Of a DNA stretch of 64,000 bases, positions 30,982 through 40,906 are shown in pieces. Within the stretch, counting starts at the first letter, position 1; every line of letters begins with the position of its first letter. The translations under genes and the position numbers were made by a program. This DNA is from Craspedostauros australis. Its lineage: Eukaryota > Bacillariophyta > Bacillariophyceae > Mastogloiales > Achnanthaceae. The stretch covers positions 1,116,001-1,180,000 of the forward strand of contig JAMXDE010000007.1 in the NCBI GenBank assembly GCA_026770025.1, in the 5' to 3' direction. Below the pieces are notes generated by a model. The model saw only the letters and a program-made list of their open reading frames with translations. It had not been told where the DNA came from and searched no databases.

Positions 30982-32859
30982 ATGAGCTCGTCTGAAAATG
31001 GAAAGCTGCTGGCCACAGCCGCCGGAGCCGCCGTCGCTGGCGCCGCGCTGGCGGTCGCCGCCATGAAGATGGCCGAGAAGAACAACAAGAAGGCCAGCCC
31101 CGACAGCGACAAGTACGGCTCCGGTCCCACCCGCAGCGTCAAGCGATCCGTCATCATGAACAACGAAGAGATTGATGTGGGAATGTCGAGGATGGACAGC
31201 GAGGGCACCTTGCTCTTTCCGCACAACCACGAAGAGAAGATGCGCCGACGCGTGGCCACGCGCTACACCATCGAGGAGGAGAACAACATGCCGCGTGATC
31301 TTGTCACCGTGCGCGTTCCGGCGACGTCTGCTAACGTTGGGCCAGGATGTGAGTTATTACTATTACCACATTTGTTTGGATGTTAGGTGTTGGATGCTGG
31401 GTGTTGGATGTTGGGTGGTCAAAATGAAACTGCAAAGGGCGCATGTATTCATGCTCTACAAGATTTCGTTGTCTATCGGCTTCTGTCGTGGTCGATCGGC
31501 GGCGATGTTGCTGTTCGTTGTGCATTGGAAGTCAACCCGACCAGAGTACTCTACTCAACTCAACTAACCAATCTTATTCCTTTTGCTTCGGTCAATCTCC
31601 TCCATTCCTACCGCATTCATATGCACGCATGTGCATGCTCATGAATCTTGTCACAACGAATCTCCGCGCAATGCAACGGCCGCACAGACGACTGCATCGG
31701 CATCGCAGTGGATCTTTGGTCCGAGGTCACCGTCCAACGTGCGGACAAGTTCGAAATCACCGCCGAAGGAGAAGGTGCCACCCAGATGCCGAAGGATGGC
31801 AGCAACTTCCTCGTCGTGGGTTGCAAGGCAGCATTCGAGGCTGCCAACAAGCCAATGCCCGTGCTCAAGTATCACGTCGTCTCCCGCATCCCCTACGCAC
31901 GTGGGTTGGGAAGTTCCTCCGCCGCCATCGTCGCCGGTATCATTGCCGGACTCGTGCTGGCGGGGCACCGACTGCCGTGCTGGGGATCTGAGGCCTTGTT
32001 GCAGGTTGCGGCCGGTATCGAGGTAGGTTCCTGTGGCTCTTTGCGAATCTGTCAGCTTTCTTTGTGGTAGGGTGCGCCTAGCTTGTCGGATCTGTGTTCT
32101 ATTCCTGCTCCACCCTTTGTTTCTATGCTCTTCTCACGTCCAACTGACTCCTCACACCAACTCCTCGCACCTATCTTGTGCTCTGCATCTCCAAACATGC
32201 TCATGTCTGCCACAATAATTGCAACTGATCTACTCCAACAACTACTTCAGGGACACCCGGACAACGTGGCCCCAGTCATTTACGGTGGAATCCAGATCGG
32301 AATCCACAGCGGCACGCGCTGGGCGACGGAACGTGTGCCCGCACCGGCCGGTTTGCAGATGGTCATGTTCATTCCCAACTTCGTGGGCAAGACGTCAGAT
32401 GCCCGCGGCGTGCTGAAGGACACCGTGACGAGAGAGGAGGCCGCCTTCAACATCGGCCGAACGGCGTTCTTGATACACGCCCTGTGCACGCAGAATCTGG
32501 ACAATCTGAGGTGGGGCGTCCAGGACAAGCTGCACCAGCCCCAGCGCGGCGCCAAGCTGTACAAGTACCTCTTCCCCATGATCGAGGCGGCCGAGAATGC
32601 CGGCGCCTGCTGCGCGTATCTCAGCGGCGCCGGGCCGACCGTCATGGCATTGACCAGCGGAGCCAGCGGGGATATCTTCGCACAGCGGGAGAAGGAGAGA
32701 ACGGACATTGCCGTGGCCCGCGCCATGATCAGCACAGCCAAGGAGCACGGCATCGACGGAAAGCTGCTCGTCACGAACGTCGTGACGGAGGGAGCGCGCG
32801 TCGTCAAGGTCCTCCCATCGTTCAGTACCGACGAAATTACGTATCGTGATAACCTCTAA
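30982..32859 (+). CDS. Homoserine kinase (GHMP family)
   Basis: Three exons (30982-31348, 31688-32022, 32251-32859; introns 339 and 228 nt) give 436 residues. The first splice joins TSANVGPG to YDCIGIAVDLW, the GHMP motif 1. Motif 2 is PYARGLGSSSAA (Gly195-Ala202 holds the phosphate loop). The second splice joins AAGIE to GHPDNVAP. Motif 3 is YLSGAGPTVMAL. The enzyme phosphorylates L-homoserine with ATP, the branch step towards threonine. The N-terminus before the kinase is about 110 residues with an Ala-rich hydrophobic stretch at 9-30 (LLATAAGAAVAGAALAVAAM) and no AF motif. It may be a membrane anchor or an atypical signal sequence. A well-placed AAGAACCATGAG context supports the start. Confidence 0.93.
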
Positions 32860-33241
32860 AGTATTATTGTATGCTCTCTTGAGAGTTAACGCCCTCCAGT
32901 GCACATCGTATTACAAATAAATGCAAATGCGCCATACGAGTACGCAGGTACGGTAGAGTATAGCGTTCAGTATCTAATGCTTCTTCCAGAGAGTGTGCCC
33001 GAATAGTGGTTGCAAGAAGCTGCCTGTGGTTGCTACGATGCCATACCAATAAAGTGCAGATATTGTCCATAATGAAGGGAATGTGCGCATGCACAATGCA
33101 GTTCTCTGCCACCCGTTGGTACTCCCCCAAAGAGAGAGAGAGGAGTGCAACACCAACTGGAACTACTGACAAGCCACCGACAAACCACCTACAATGTGAT
33201 CGTGGATGCCAGCACAGGACGCCGCTCAACAACAAGCAAAG
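32860..33241. other. Convergent spacer
   Basis: A 382-nt tail-to-tail spacer. AATAAA at about 32916 could be a polyadenylation signal for homoserine kinase. A GTACGGTAGAGTA segment near 32950 is related to the recurrent TACTC motif. No gene. Confidence 0.5.
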
Positions 33242-33940
33242 TCAGTTCTTCCGCACGATGCTGAATTTGAGAGGCACGGAGTACCCTCCCTGAAGACTGA
33301 TCTTGGCAACGTAATCACCCAACCGCTTGATCTCCACGTCGCACGGCTTGGATGCGTCCAGACCTTCTAGAATGTCGTTGACCGATCTGTCGTTGAGCTC
33401 GGCGAAGTTGACAGGAGTCTGGTGCAGATGCAACGACTCGTTCTCATCCAGATCGATTTTGAGCTGCTTGCCCAGCTTCTTCCGCAGCTGCCACGAGTTG
33501 ACCTTGCCGGGATGCAGCGCGTCCCGCGAATCCGGATCCACCATGCGCCAGATCGTGAGCACCTTGTTGCGCAGATAGGACTTCAACCGATCCGCGTCCT
33601 TCAGCAGGTGCTCGTCCTTCTGGCTCATCGACGCCTCGCGCGCCAAACGCTGTTCGCGCTCCTCCTCCGTCTCGACGTCAGGATCGGTGATGCCGAGCCG
33701 TTCGAAGTTCTGCGGCGTGGCGTACAGCGCCATCTTCTGCGGGATGAGGTGATTGCGCGCGTGTCCCGCCTTGACATGCAGCACGTCGCCCTTGTAGGCC
33801 TTGCCGTGCGGCAGATCTTCCTTGGCGATTATCCGGACGGTGTGTCCCAATCGACGCTGCGTTGTGGCGGTCAGCGGCTTCGCGGAGGCGGCCGCCACGA
33901 TGCTGCTGCAGGAGGATCGGATGAGAGCGGAGCGCATCAT
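33242..33940 (-). CDS. Mitochondrial ribosomal protein bL9m
   Basis: This single-exon gene encodes 232 residues. After a Ser/Arg/Ala-rich presequence of about 28 residues typical of mitochondrial import, the bL9 N-terminal domain is clear: VRIIAKEDLPHGKAYKGDVL, then VKAGHARNHLIPQKMALYAT. In bacteria the equivalent segment binds 23S rRNA at the base of the L1 stalk. The rest is longer and more charged than the bacterial linker helix and ends in a beta-rich segment (GGYSVPLKFSIVRKN), as in mitochondrial forms. Start MMRSAL is the first ATG. The protein belongs to the large subunit of the mitoribosome. No AF motif, so plastid targeting is unlikely. Confidence 0.88.
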   Translation of the reverse strand: MMRSALIRSSCSSIVAAASAKPLTATTQRRLGHTVRIIAKEDLPHGKAYKGDVLHVKAGHARNHLIPQKMALYATPQNFERLGITDPDVETEEEREQRLAREASMSQKDEHLLKDADRLKSYLRNKVLTIWRMVDPDSRDALHPGKVNSWQLRKKLGKQLKIDLDENESLHLHQTPVNFAELNDRSVNDILEGLDASKPCDVEIKRLGDYVAKISLQGGYSVPLKFSIVRKN

Positions 33941-34426
33941 CGTTTGTCTGTGTGTGTCGACGCCGCTTCAGTGCATGAAGATCTTCGCAAGAGGCTGATG
34001 ATGATGTGGTTGACGACAGCGAAAGTCGGGGCTCGTGTGAGAGATGATCCCATCAACGGTGATTCTGCAGATCCACCCATCACGACCACCATGGTCGTTG
34101 TCACCGCCGTTGTTTCCACTCTTGTTGGCAAACACGAAATGACAACACACAGTTCAAAACATATTCGGAATGGGTTATGTGGTTCTGAAATCTGAAGGAG
34201 ATGCGGCAGTGCAACAATATTAGGATAAATTGAAGCTGAAATCAATGCCCTGCTTTCTGATCATTTCATTCTTAATTTCCCCTTTTGTCTATCGTAATGT
34301 CGTTACTCTAGTTGCTCTTCGTTCGTTGTTCTGTGTTGCTCTCCCTGTTGTTTGCCTGTTTGTTTGCTCTTTCTCCTCTTCCTTCTCTTTCCGTATGCCG
34401 TTCACTGCAATCTATTACACTCTGTT
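33941..34426. other. Spacer
   Basis: 486 nt between the bL9m start and the stop of the DUF6824 gene, same strand. It contains a pyrimidine-rich stretch (about 34310-34400). No gene is seen. Confidence 0.5.
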
Positions 34427-37400
34427 CTAGTATGTTTGGTATGAGTATCTTGGTGCGACGTAGTCGCGATGCGCAGGATGGTCGTGATGAGAGTGCGGAT
34501 GTTGGTGCGGATCTGGGCTGTTTGTGTTGGGAGAGCTGCGACGTCCGACCATCGGCGATGCTGTCATCATTGGAAGAACATCACCCACAGTTGCGGTGGT
34601 GGTTTCCTTCTTCTTCGTTGACCCGGAGGATGCCGTTGCGTTTCCTTCGTATGCTGAAGTTGGTGCTAATGCCGGTGTGGCAACAACGCTGGCACCTGCT
34701 GTCGGTGGAGAAGATGGGATTGAACGATCCAGATGATCCTGCCCGGCATGCGGGTTTGGTGCGTTCGGGAGGTAGTACGGATGGCGGTGATGATGACGTT
34801 GATGTTGATGATGAGGTTGTGGGTGCGCTGCGTGTGCGTGTTTGTGTCCATGAGCGTATGCGGCAGCTCGGACATGCGACGGATGCATCGCAAGACGACT
34901 GTGTTGATGATGGCCAGGATTTCCACTGCTTGGAGGACTGGCACCGTAGTGGTGGTGATGAGCATGATGACTGCGGTGGTGTTGCTGCTGCTGTTGCTGC
35001 TGCATCTGATGCATCGCGCGGGCGTTCTCGAGGGATGGATGAATGTACCCATTGACATGCCCGTGATCGCGGAAAGTCGCGAGGGTGTGTGTTGGCGGGA
35101 ACGACGGGCGCCGGGTCCCACCATGCTCGCGATGCTGCAGTTCATGCTGGCGGTGCTGCAGAATGTGATGTTGGTTGTGTTGCTGGTAACGGCGATGATG
35201 TGTTTCGGCGCTGATTGCTGATGCGAGCATGGCTGAAACTATCTTGCTTGCCTCCTCACTCTCACGCACTCCTGTCGGAACCCCGTATGGTGAGAGGTGA
35301 GCATGAATGCCACCTGCACGGGCATGACCCTGACCTTGACCTTGCGCCACGGCTTGATTCACAGGCATCCACACGTTTGGTGGGATATCGTGCATGGTGT
35401 TTACCCTTGGCCGGTAAGGAGACGTCACAGACACAAAGGCGCTGGCAGTTCCAGGACTCGGTCTCTCCAAGCGATGTCCCAAGCCGGTGTGTTGGTTGTT
35501 GGGTGGGTTGTTCTCGTTGATGGATGCCAATGCTGCGTGATCCTTCGCGGAGAGATGGCCTGAATGGAGGGCGTCGTTGCTCTTGTCTTGGTTGCCGTCG
35601 ACGGGCGGAGTTGCGGGCGCAGTGGACACGGAAGTCTTGGATGCGACATCTCCTTTCGACGTGTACTCGACGTACGATGGCAAACTCGAAGCGTCTTGCA
35701 TTGAATCCTGTGGCATGCGATGATCCATCCCAGGGATTTCATTCAGTTTCGACTGCTTGCTCTTGTCTTGCTCCGGCGACACGATGGTCTTGCTGTTGCC
35801 GCTGCCGTTGTTGTTATTGTTATTGCTCGAGACGCAACGGCTGTTGGTGCCTGTTCCCATATCATCTGTGACAGTCGTCGGAGCATGATTCTGAGTGCGA
35901 ATCGTCTCAGTGATGAGTCTTGGTGGAAGCTGAGGGCTGTCGTGGACGGTGGATAGGTTTCCATTGGTAGTGAGACTCTCGCTCTGTTGTCGCTGCTGAT
36001 CTCCGACCTGGGAATTGATGGGACTGCTGTCACAGCAACCATCAACAACATCAGCTTTTTCGGTATGCTGGCCAGTGTGGACGCTCGCATCTCGAGTTGC
36101 CGCAATTACGTTCGGGTCTTCGTTTGACATGGAGGAAGAGGAGATGGAGGTTGACGCGGACGTGAGACTGCCCGTTGTCGTGGACGGAGACAGCGTTTCT
36201 TCTGCTCTGTCCATCGTCATCTCGTCTCGGCTCTCCACAACGTCCTCTTTGCGTTCCATCTCGTCTCTCATCTCGGTTGCGACACGCTGCAAGAGACGGA
36301 ACTTCTTGCTTGTCTTGCGTGCCGACAAGGATGCCGCGGTTTCTGCTGACTCGTCTGACGACAGACGTTCGCGTTGTGGCGAGGCAGGCGGCAAGGTGGA
36401 GAGCGAGGAGGACGTGGACGTGGACACGGACGACACGCCGCCATCGTTGATCGCGTTGTTGTCAGTGTCGCAGTCCATCGCGACGGAAGAGGTCTCGGCT
36501 GTCGGCGTCGAGGCGGGCAACGACTTTCCGAGGAGACGGCGCTGGCACGGCGACTCCGGGACCTTCTTTCGCGATTTGTATTTCTTGTTGCTCAGCGCGT
36601 GCGATGTCTTTTCCACCGCGCGCTTCTCGTTGATCTCGTACCAGGATCCGGACTTGCTGTCCTGTTCCAGGAATCTTCCGCCCTTCTCCTTGATGCCATC
36701 GACGATGGAACGGCTGATCATTGATCTTGCACCGTACGGTGAGATGATGTACCTGTCCAGGTTGGTTTGCATCAGGCTCCAGTACAGCTTGTTGCCAGGA
36801 TGACGCCTTGCTCCAGCCCCGAACAGGACGTCGTGCTTGCTGGGATCGCTGACAGGGTTGATTCCGGTCGGCGCAGCATCTCTATCCTCTGCCTGCTCCT
36901 TGATTGCCTTCAGCTTGGCATGGAAGACGGTGGTGGATGCCCGCTTTTCTCGTTTGCGTCGGATCTCCCGTCGCAGATCATCCGATATCTTCTTCCGCAC
37001 CTTATCCTCGTGCAGCTCGCACCACAACCTCGTCGCTTCTTCGAACTGGACGAACCATCCATCCTTCGCGATGATAACCTCGACGAGCTTGCAGATGATC
37101 CTGGATCGGTGTATCGGCGGAAGGTCGTTGTATTCATCTTTGTTTTTGCGAACGAGATCGCGGTACAGCTTGTTCCCCTTCCACCGTTCATGATCCCCGC
37201 GCCCCTTCTCACACACGACATCATGCTCTCTCAACTCGCGTTTCTTCAGGTGTGAGCTTTCATGGGATGATGGTGTCGGTGGTGGATCACCCTTTCCTGA
37301 AGCTGCAGATGCAGTTGCAGCAGTAGTCGCAGTCGCAGCTTCAGTCGCAGTCTCCGCCATGCTAGTTCTCAGAATGGGAAGCTGCCGTCTGCGCCGGAGC

Positions 37401-37597
37401 GATGGGAGGGCTGCTGCTCTATCCTTGCTGTTCGACTTGACGAGGGCTGGCTTTCGTGATCCTGTCCCTGTCCCTGGCGTTGGGGTGAACGCTGCCGCAG
37501 ATGTTGGTACAGGTACCCCTTTTGAGCTGATTTCATCATCGACCACCACACCCTCCGTCACACCAATGGCTTGTTGAATTAGATCCAAATTCGACAT
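34427..37597 (-). CDS. Tandem DUF6824-domain protein
   Basis: This single-exon gene encodes 1056 residues from the first ATG (MSNLDLIQQAIGV); the frame runs further upstream without an ATG. Two copies of the roughly 90-residue DUF6824 domain are visible. The first is at about 125-215 (HDVVCEKGRG...GNKLYRDLVRKNKDEY...W). The second is at about 255-345 (HDVLFGAGARRHPGNKLYW, RSIVDGIKEKGGRFLEQ, WYEINEKRAVEKTSHALS). The second copy keeps the family signature better; the first has lost the GGRFL part (DGWFVQF). The remaining 700 residues are disordered, rich in Ser, Thr, Gln and His with a His-rich block, like a transcription-factor tail. The family's function is not established; a nucleic-acid-binding role is often supposed from basic residues and context. 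Confidence 0.83.
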   Translation of the reverse strand: MSNLDLIQQAIGVTEGVVVDDEISSKGVPVPTSAAAFTPTPGTGTGSRKPALVKSNSKDRAAALPSLRRRRQLPILRTSMAETATEAATATTAATASAASGKGDPPPTPSSHESSHLKKRELREHDVVCEKGRGDHERWKGNKLYRDLVRKNKDEYNDLPPIHRSRIICKLVEVIIAKDGWFVQFEEATRLWCELHEDKVRKKISDDLRREIRRKREKRASTTVFHAKLKAIKEQAEDRDAAPTGINPVSDPSKHDVLFGAGARRHPGNKLYWSLMQTNLDRYIISPYGARSMISRSIVDGIKEKGGRFLEQDSKSGSWYEINEKRAVEKTSHALSNKKYKSRKKVPESPCQRRLLGKSLPASTPTAETSSVAMDCDTDNNAINDGGVSSVSTSTSSSLSTLPPASPQRERLSSDESAETAASLSARKTSKKFRLLQRVATEMRDEMERKEDVVESRDEMTMDRAEETLSPSTTTGSLTSASTSISSSSMSNEDPNVIAATRDASVHTGQHTEKADVVDGCCDSSPINSQVGDQQRQQSESLTTNGNLSTVHDSPQLPPRLITETIRTQNHAPTTVTDDMGTGTNSRCVSSNNNNNNGSGNSKTIVSPEQDKSKQSKLNEIPGMDHRMPQDSMQDASSLPSYVEYTSKGDVASKTSVSTAPATPPVDGNQDKSNDALHSGHLSAKDHAALASINENNPPNNQHTGLGHRLERPSPGTASAFVSVTSPYRPRVNTMHDIPPNVWMPVNQAVAQGQGQGHARAGGIHAHLSPYGVPTGVRESEEASKIVSAMLASAISAETHHRRYQQHNQHHILQHRQHELQHREHGGTRRPSFPPTHTLATFRDHGHVNGYIHPSLENARAMHQMQQQQQQQHHRSHHAHHHHYGASPPSSGNPGHHQHSRLAMHPSHVRAAAYAHGHKHAHAAHPQPHHQHQRHHHRHPYYLPNAPNPHAGQDHLDRSIPSSPPTAGASVVATPALAPTSAYEGNATASSGSTKKKETTTATVGDVLPMMTASPMVGRRSSPNTNSPDPHQHPHSHHDHPAHRDYVAPRYSYQTY

Positions 37598-38859
37598 GCT
37601 TCGATTGCTGTTGTCGCTGTTGCTGCTATTGTTGCTGCAGCTTGACGGATGTATGATCTTGCTTCTGGTGCAACTAATGTCTTGACAACCAACTGCCTGC
37701 TTCACACCACCTCAGTATAATCACCCGCCAACCCAGGCAAAGCTTGATGCAATGAGACGTATTGGACTGGTCTTGATGCGGAAAGGCGAAGACGACAGAT
37801 GATGTGAGCACAACCGGACTTGGATCCATGAACAGAAGATCGATGGAGTTCTTGGTGTTTGATGATCCCACGCAGAACAGAGGATAGAGTTGATGAACGG
37901 TGCGAGGTGACAGGTGGTTCACATGCATTCTCGTCTCCTTTCCGCAGGTTTGTGCAGAATCGCCATCACCAAGCGAATTTGTGGCGATTGATTTTGCGAT
38001 GTGAGAGCGATTGGCGATGTGCCCTGGCTGGCGCGCAGGCCTTGACGTATGTATTTTGTCCTGTTGGAGTCTCATAGGACGTTTTCCACTAATTGATCAC
38101 TCCCCATTAGTATCAATGTCCCCAATAGACATGTGCCTTGGCTTATTTCCTTCCGAAGCGGCACTTCGCGTACTGTACTCGTGTGGCATGTTGTGGGCAT
38201 GTTGGGTGACGAGACCATTTTGCTCATTTTCTGCGACACGAGTTCCGCGAAAATGGTCTGTGGCTACTTTTCGTGTGTCTCGTCGAAGAGATTTGGCGAA
38301 TTTCGCGTTGGCACAGGTGCGCGATCTTTGAGTTGGATTCCTTCTTGTGGGAACTACTATTGTGAGCATCGCGTTTGGTCGAGGTCTGATGGATGACGAA
38401 GGCGTAGCTCCGTGTTGTTGAAAAGGGCAGGGCACACGAAGTGTCCAACCGCGCTGTGTGGGTGATGCGAGATGATATGGAAACGCGATAGATGTCATGT
38501 CCCAATATCGCTCACCTGGAGCTGTTAGACCTTGCATGCTATTACATTACATTGTATGCACTCGTATTGGTATGGAGTGATAGATGTGAAGCACTCGCAG
38601 GACTGGATGAGGTGTATGATAATCATATCATTTGATGACGTAGGGCCAGTGGCTCGTGTTCCGGACTTGCATAGAGTATGTAGTGCAGTTACACACAAGA
38701 CAACGCTGACTGAGACCGAATCGATTGCCAAAAGCTACCAAAGTAATTGGCACCACACAAGAGGACAAGTCAGTTCTAACGTCGAGTATGCCTCGTCAAG
38801 CACTTCTGATCACAGGACCACACTCCACTCGCACGTACGAGTCTGCAGGCTGTATCCAT
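37598..38859. other. Spacer upstream of DUF6824 gene
   Basis: 1.26 kb between two minus-strand genes. Open frames are short and lack familiar motifs. The part next to 37597 should be the DUF6824 promoter and 5' UTR; the distal part is the 3' flank of the GT43 gene. I see no RNA gene. Confidence 0.45.
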
Positions 38860-40422
38860 TCATATCCCCTTGTTGATTTCTTCGTCCAAAGGATCGGCGG
38901 GCAGCGCTTTGCTATGTCTGCCGATCGTTGATTTGATGTGGTAGGTGTAGATCACCGTGCAGTTGTTCGCCAGCGGCTCCAATTCTGATATGTCATCAAT
39001 CAGGAGCTCCAGCAGCTTGGTCTCGTCGTGCCCGCCCTTCCACTCGTCGTAGAAGCGGACCCGGTGCTTTTCCTTGAACAGGTCTGTGTGAAATGCGAAG
39101 GCTGCCATGTCCAGCGGGTAGGAACGGGTGTGATAGGAGAGGCCGTACAACGCATCGACCTTGCCGGTCTGTTCATCGACATGGCAACGTTCATGTTTGG
39201 AACCACCGACGAATGCCACTGGCAGTGTACCAACTCGCTTCACTTTGCGCAGTTCGTCGAATATCCCCGCTGCCAGATTGATGTGATGGCCCATGGTGTG
39301 TTTGGGGTACAAATACATAAATGACCACGGGTGCAGGCATACATGCATGGGTGTGTGCATTGGAAGGTCGTGATTGCAAGGGAGGTGCGTCGCGAACCAA
39401 CGATGAGCAGTGTACGCACGACGCGGGAAACCCAAATGTAGAAATCGAGAAATGAAAGATTGAGGGTCGTTGAGCAGAGCACGAATAAGATGAGACGAGA
39501 TGAGATGAAGAGATTCGCGCACCCTGTTGTACTTGGCAGTGTTCCAATGTACTGTTGACGTTGTAGCTGGTTGATGCTTTGTTTGCTGTTGCCACGATCA
39601 TCGTACGAACTCACCGTCATAACCATTGTCGTCATCTGCCAAAAACACAACCCCGGAATGATTGTACGGCCGGACGACGATGCCGTTGTCCACAACTTCC
39701 AGTCCTTGATTCCGCTGGCTCCTGCCGCGCTTGGGACGGCCAAAACCGGGTGGCGATGGATGCGCGATGTGCGCAAATGGGATGGTCGCCGATGCGCGCT
39801 CCAGCAAACGACGAATGCTCTTCGTGCAAGTGGGGTTGTCTTCCACAACGATCCAGTATATCATGCCTTTCGAAGATCTGCGCTGTGACGTCCCGCTGTC
39901 GGTGGTGGCGACATTTTGCAACATCCCTCCCAGAACATCCGTTTGCATCGATTGCTGTATCCGCAGCAGATCCACGAGCTGCGTTGGTCGATGGTACGTC
40001 GGCGTGATGACGAAGACGATCGGCTTGTCCTGATTCATGTAATGCACGGAGCTGGGATTGTCGAAGTAGTACTTGTACACGTCCTCCACGGATACCATCC
40101 TCGATTTCATTTCGTCAACGCCATTCTTCGGCTCGTAGTGGTTGACTGTCCGCGGGAGACCACGGGATGGATCGGCATTGCCAGGCACAGACTCCCAACC
40201 GATGCCATTGAGATCGTACCGCTGCAGGAACCGTGGATGGTTGACGCCGAATATTTCACCCGTGGGCTCTGTCAATCTGGAATGCAGGCGGAGGAGGAGC
40301 GTGACGCCGCAGATGATCGATGCGATGAGGACGCCTTGCGTCTTGGCCCTCCTCCACCGCCTCTGCCTCGGCTTCAGCCTGGATCTTGATTTCGTGGTCG
40401 CGAACGGCGACGTGACATTCAT
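38860..40422 (-). CDS. GT43 family glycosyltransferase (glucuronyltransferase-like)
   Basis: Two exons (40422-39615 and 39269-38860; intron 345 nt) give 405 residues. The N-terminus is basic, followed by one membrane anchor (GVLIASIICGVTLLLRL, about 30-46), the type II Golgi layout. The GT43 fold begins at about 135 with VFVITPTYHRPTQLVDLLRI. WIVVEDN and the donor-metal motif ADDDN (about 262-266) follow. The splice gives NGYDAGIFDELRKVKRVGTL, then PVAFVGG, YPLDMAAFAFHTDL (catalytic region) and LEPLANNCT. Animal members add glucuronate beta-1,3 to galactose; plant members build xylan. Acceptor here is unknown. The start is chosen at MNVTSPF, since the upstream frame begins at a weak codon. 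Confidence 0.9.
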
Positions 40423-40906
40423 CGTTCTACAGTGTTTGCACGTTGCTAATCCTCTGATCGTGTTGGCACGATTATTGGTGGTTGGATGTGCATGTATGCA
40501 TGTATGCATGTATGATACCATAGGTCGTATTATACTCGTAAAGAATAATTTGACGGATGGCAAGGGATTGTTGGTGCCGTTGCTCGTTGTCGTCTAAAGA
40601 TCTTGTTCCCCCATCTCACTCGATCTGACAAACACGAACCAGACGAAGTCGTGGACATGTCCTCCCTCCACAACGAACACAAGACGCGTCGAAAAGCCAA
40701 CAAAAAACGTGCGTATTTTGAAAAACAACATTTTCACGTTTCATTAACGTCCAATGCTATCGAGAGTCAATCATCACAACCAACGCAACGCAGGAGGTGG
40801 TGCTCTTGGCTCTTTACCATACTCACAAATAACGATATGTCAACCACTACCACACTAGCAGCATGCATCCTCTCGTATTCATTCTACGATTCTATACTCT
40901 ATTCTA
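40423..40906. other. Spacer with 8-bp tandem repeat
   Basis: 484 nt between the GT43 start and the TEN1-like stop, same strand. It holds three GCATGTAT units at 40490-40513 and a TACTCGTA at 40533-40540. The CAACAACG-type sequence near 40600 is otherwise unremarkable. No gene. Confidence 0.5.
40490..40513. repeat. (GCATGTAT)x3 tandem repeat
   Basis: Three perfect 8-bp units in the 5' flank of the GT43 gene. They are self-complementary in part (GCATGC-like cores) and may be only a microsatellite. Confidence 0.8.
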
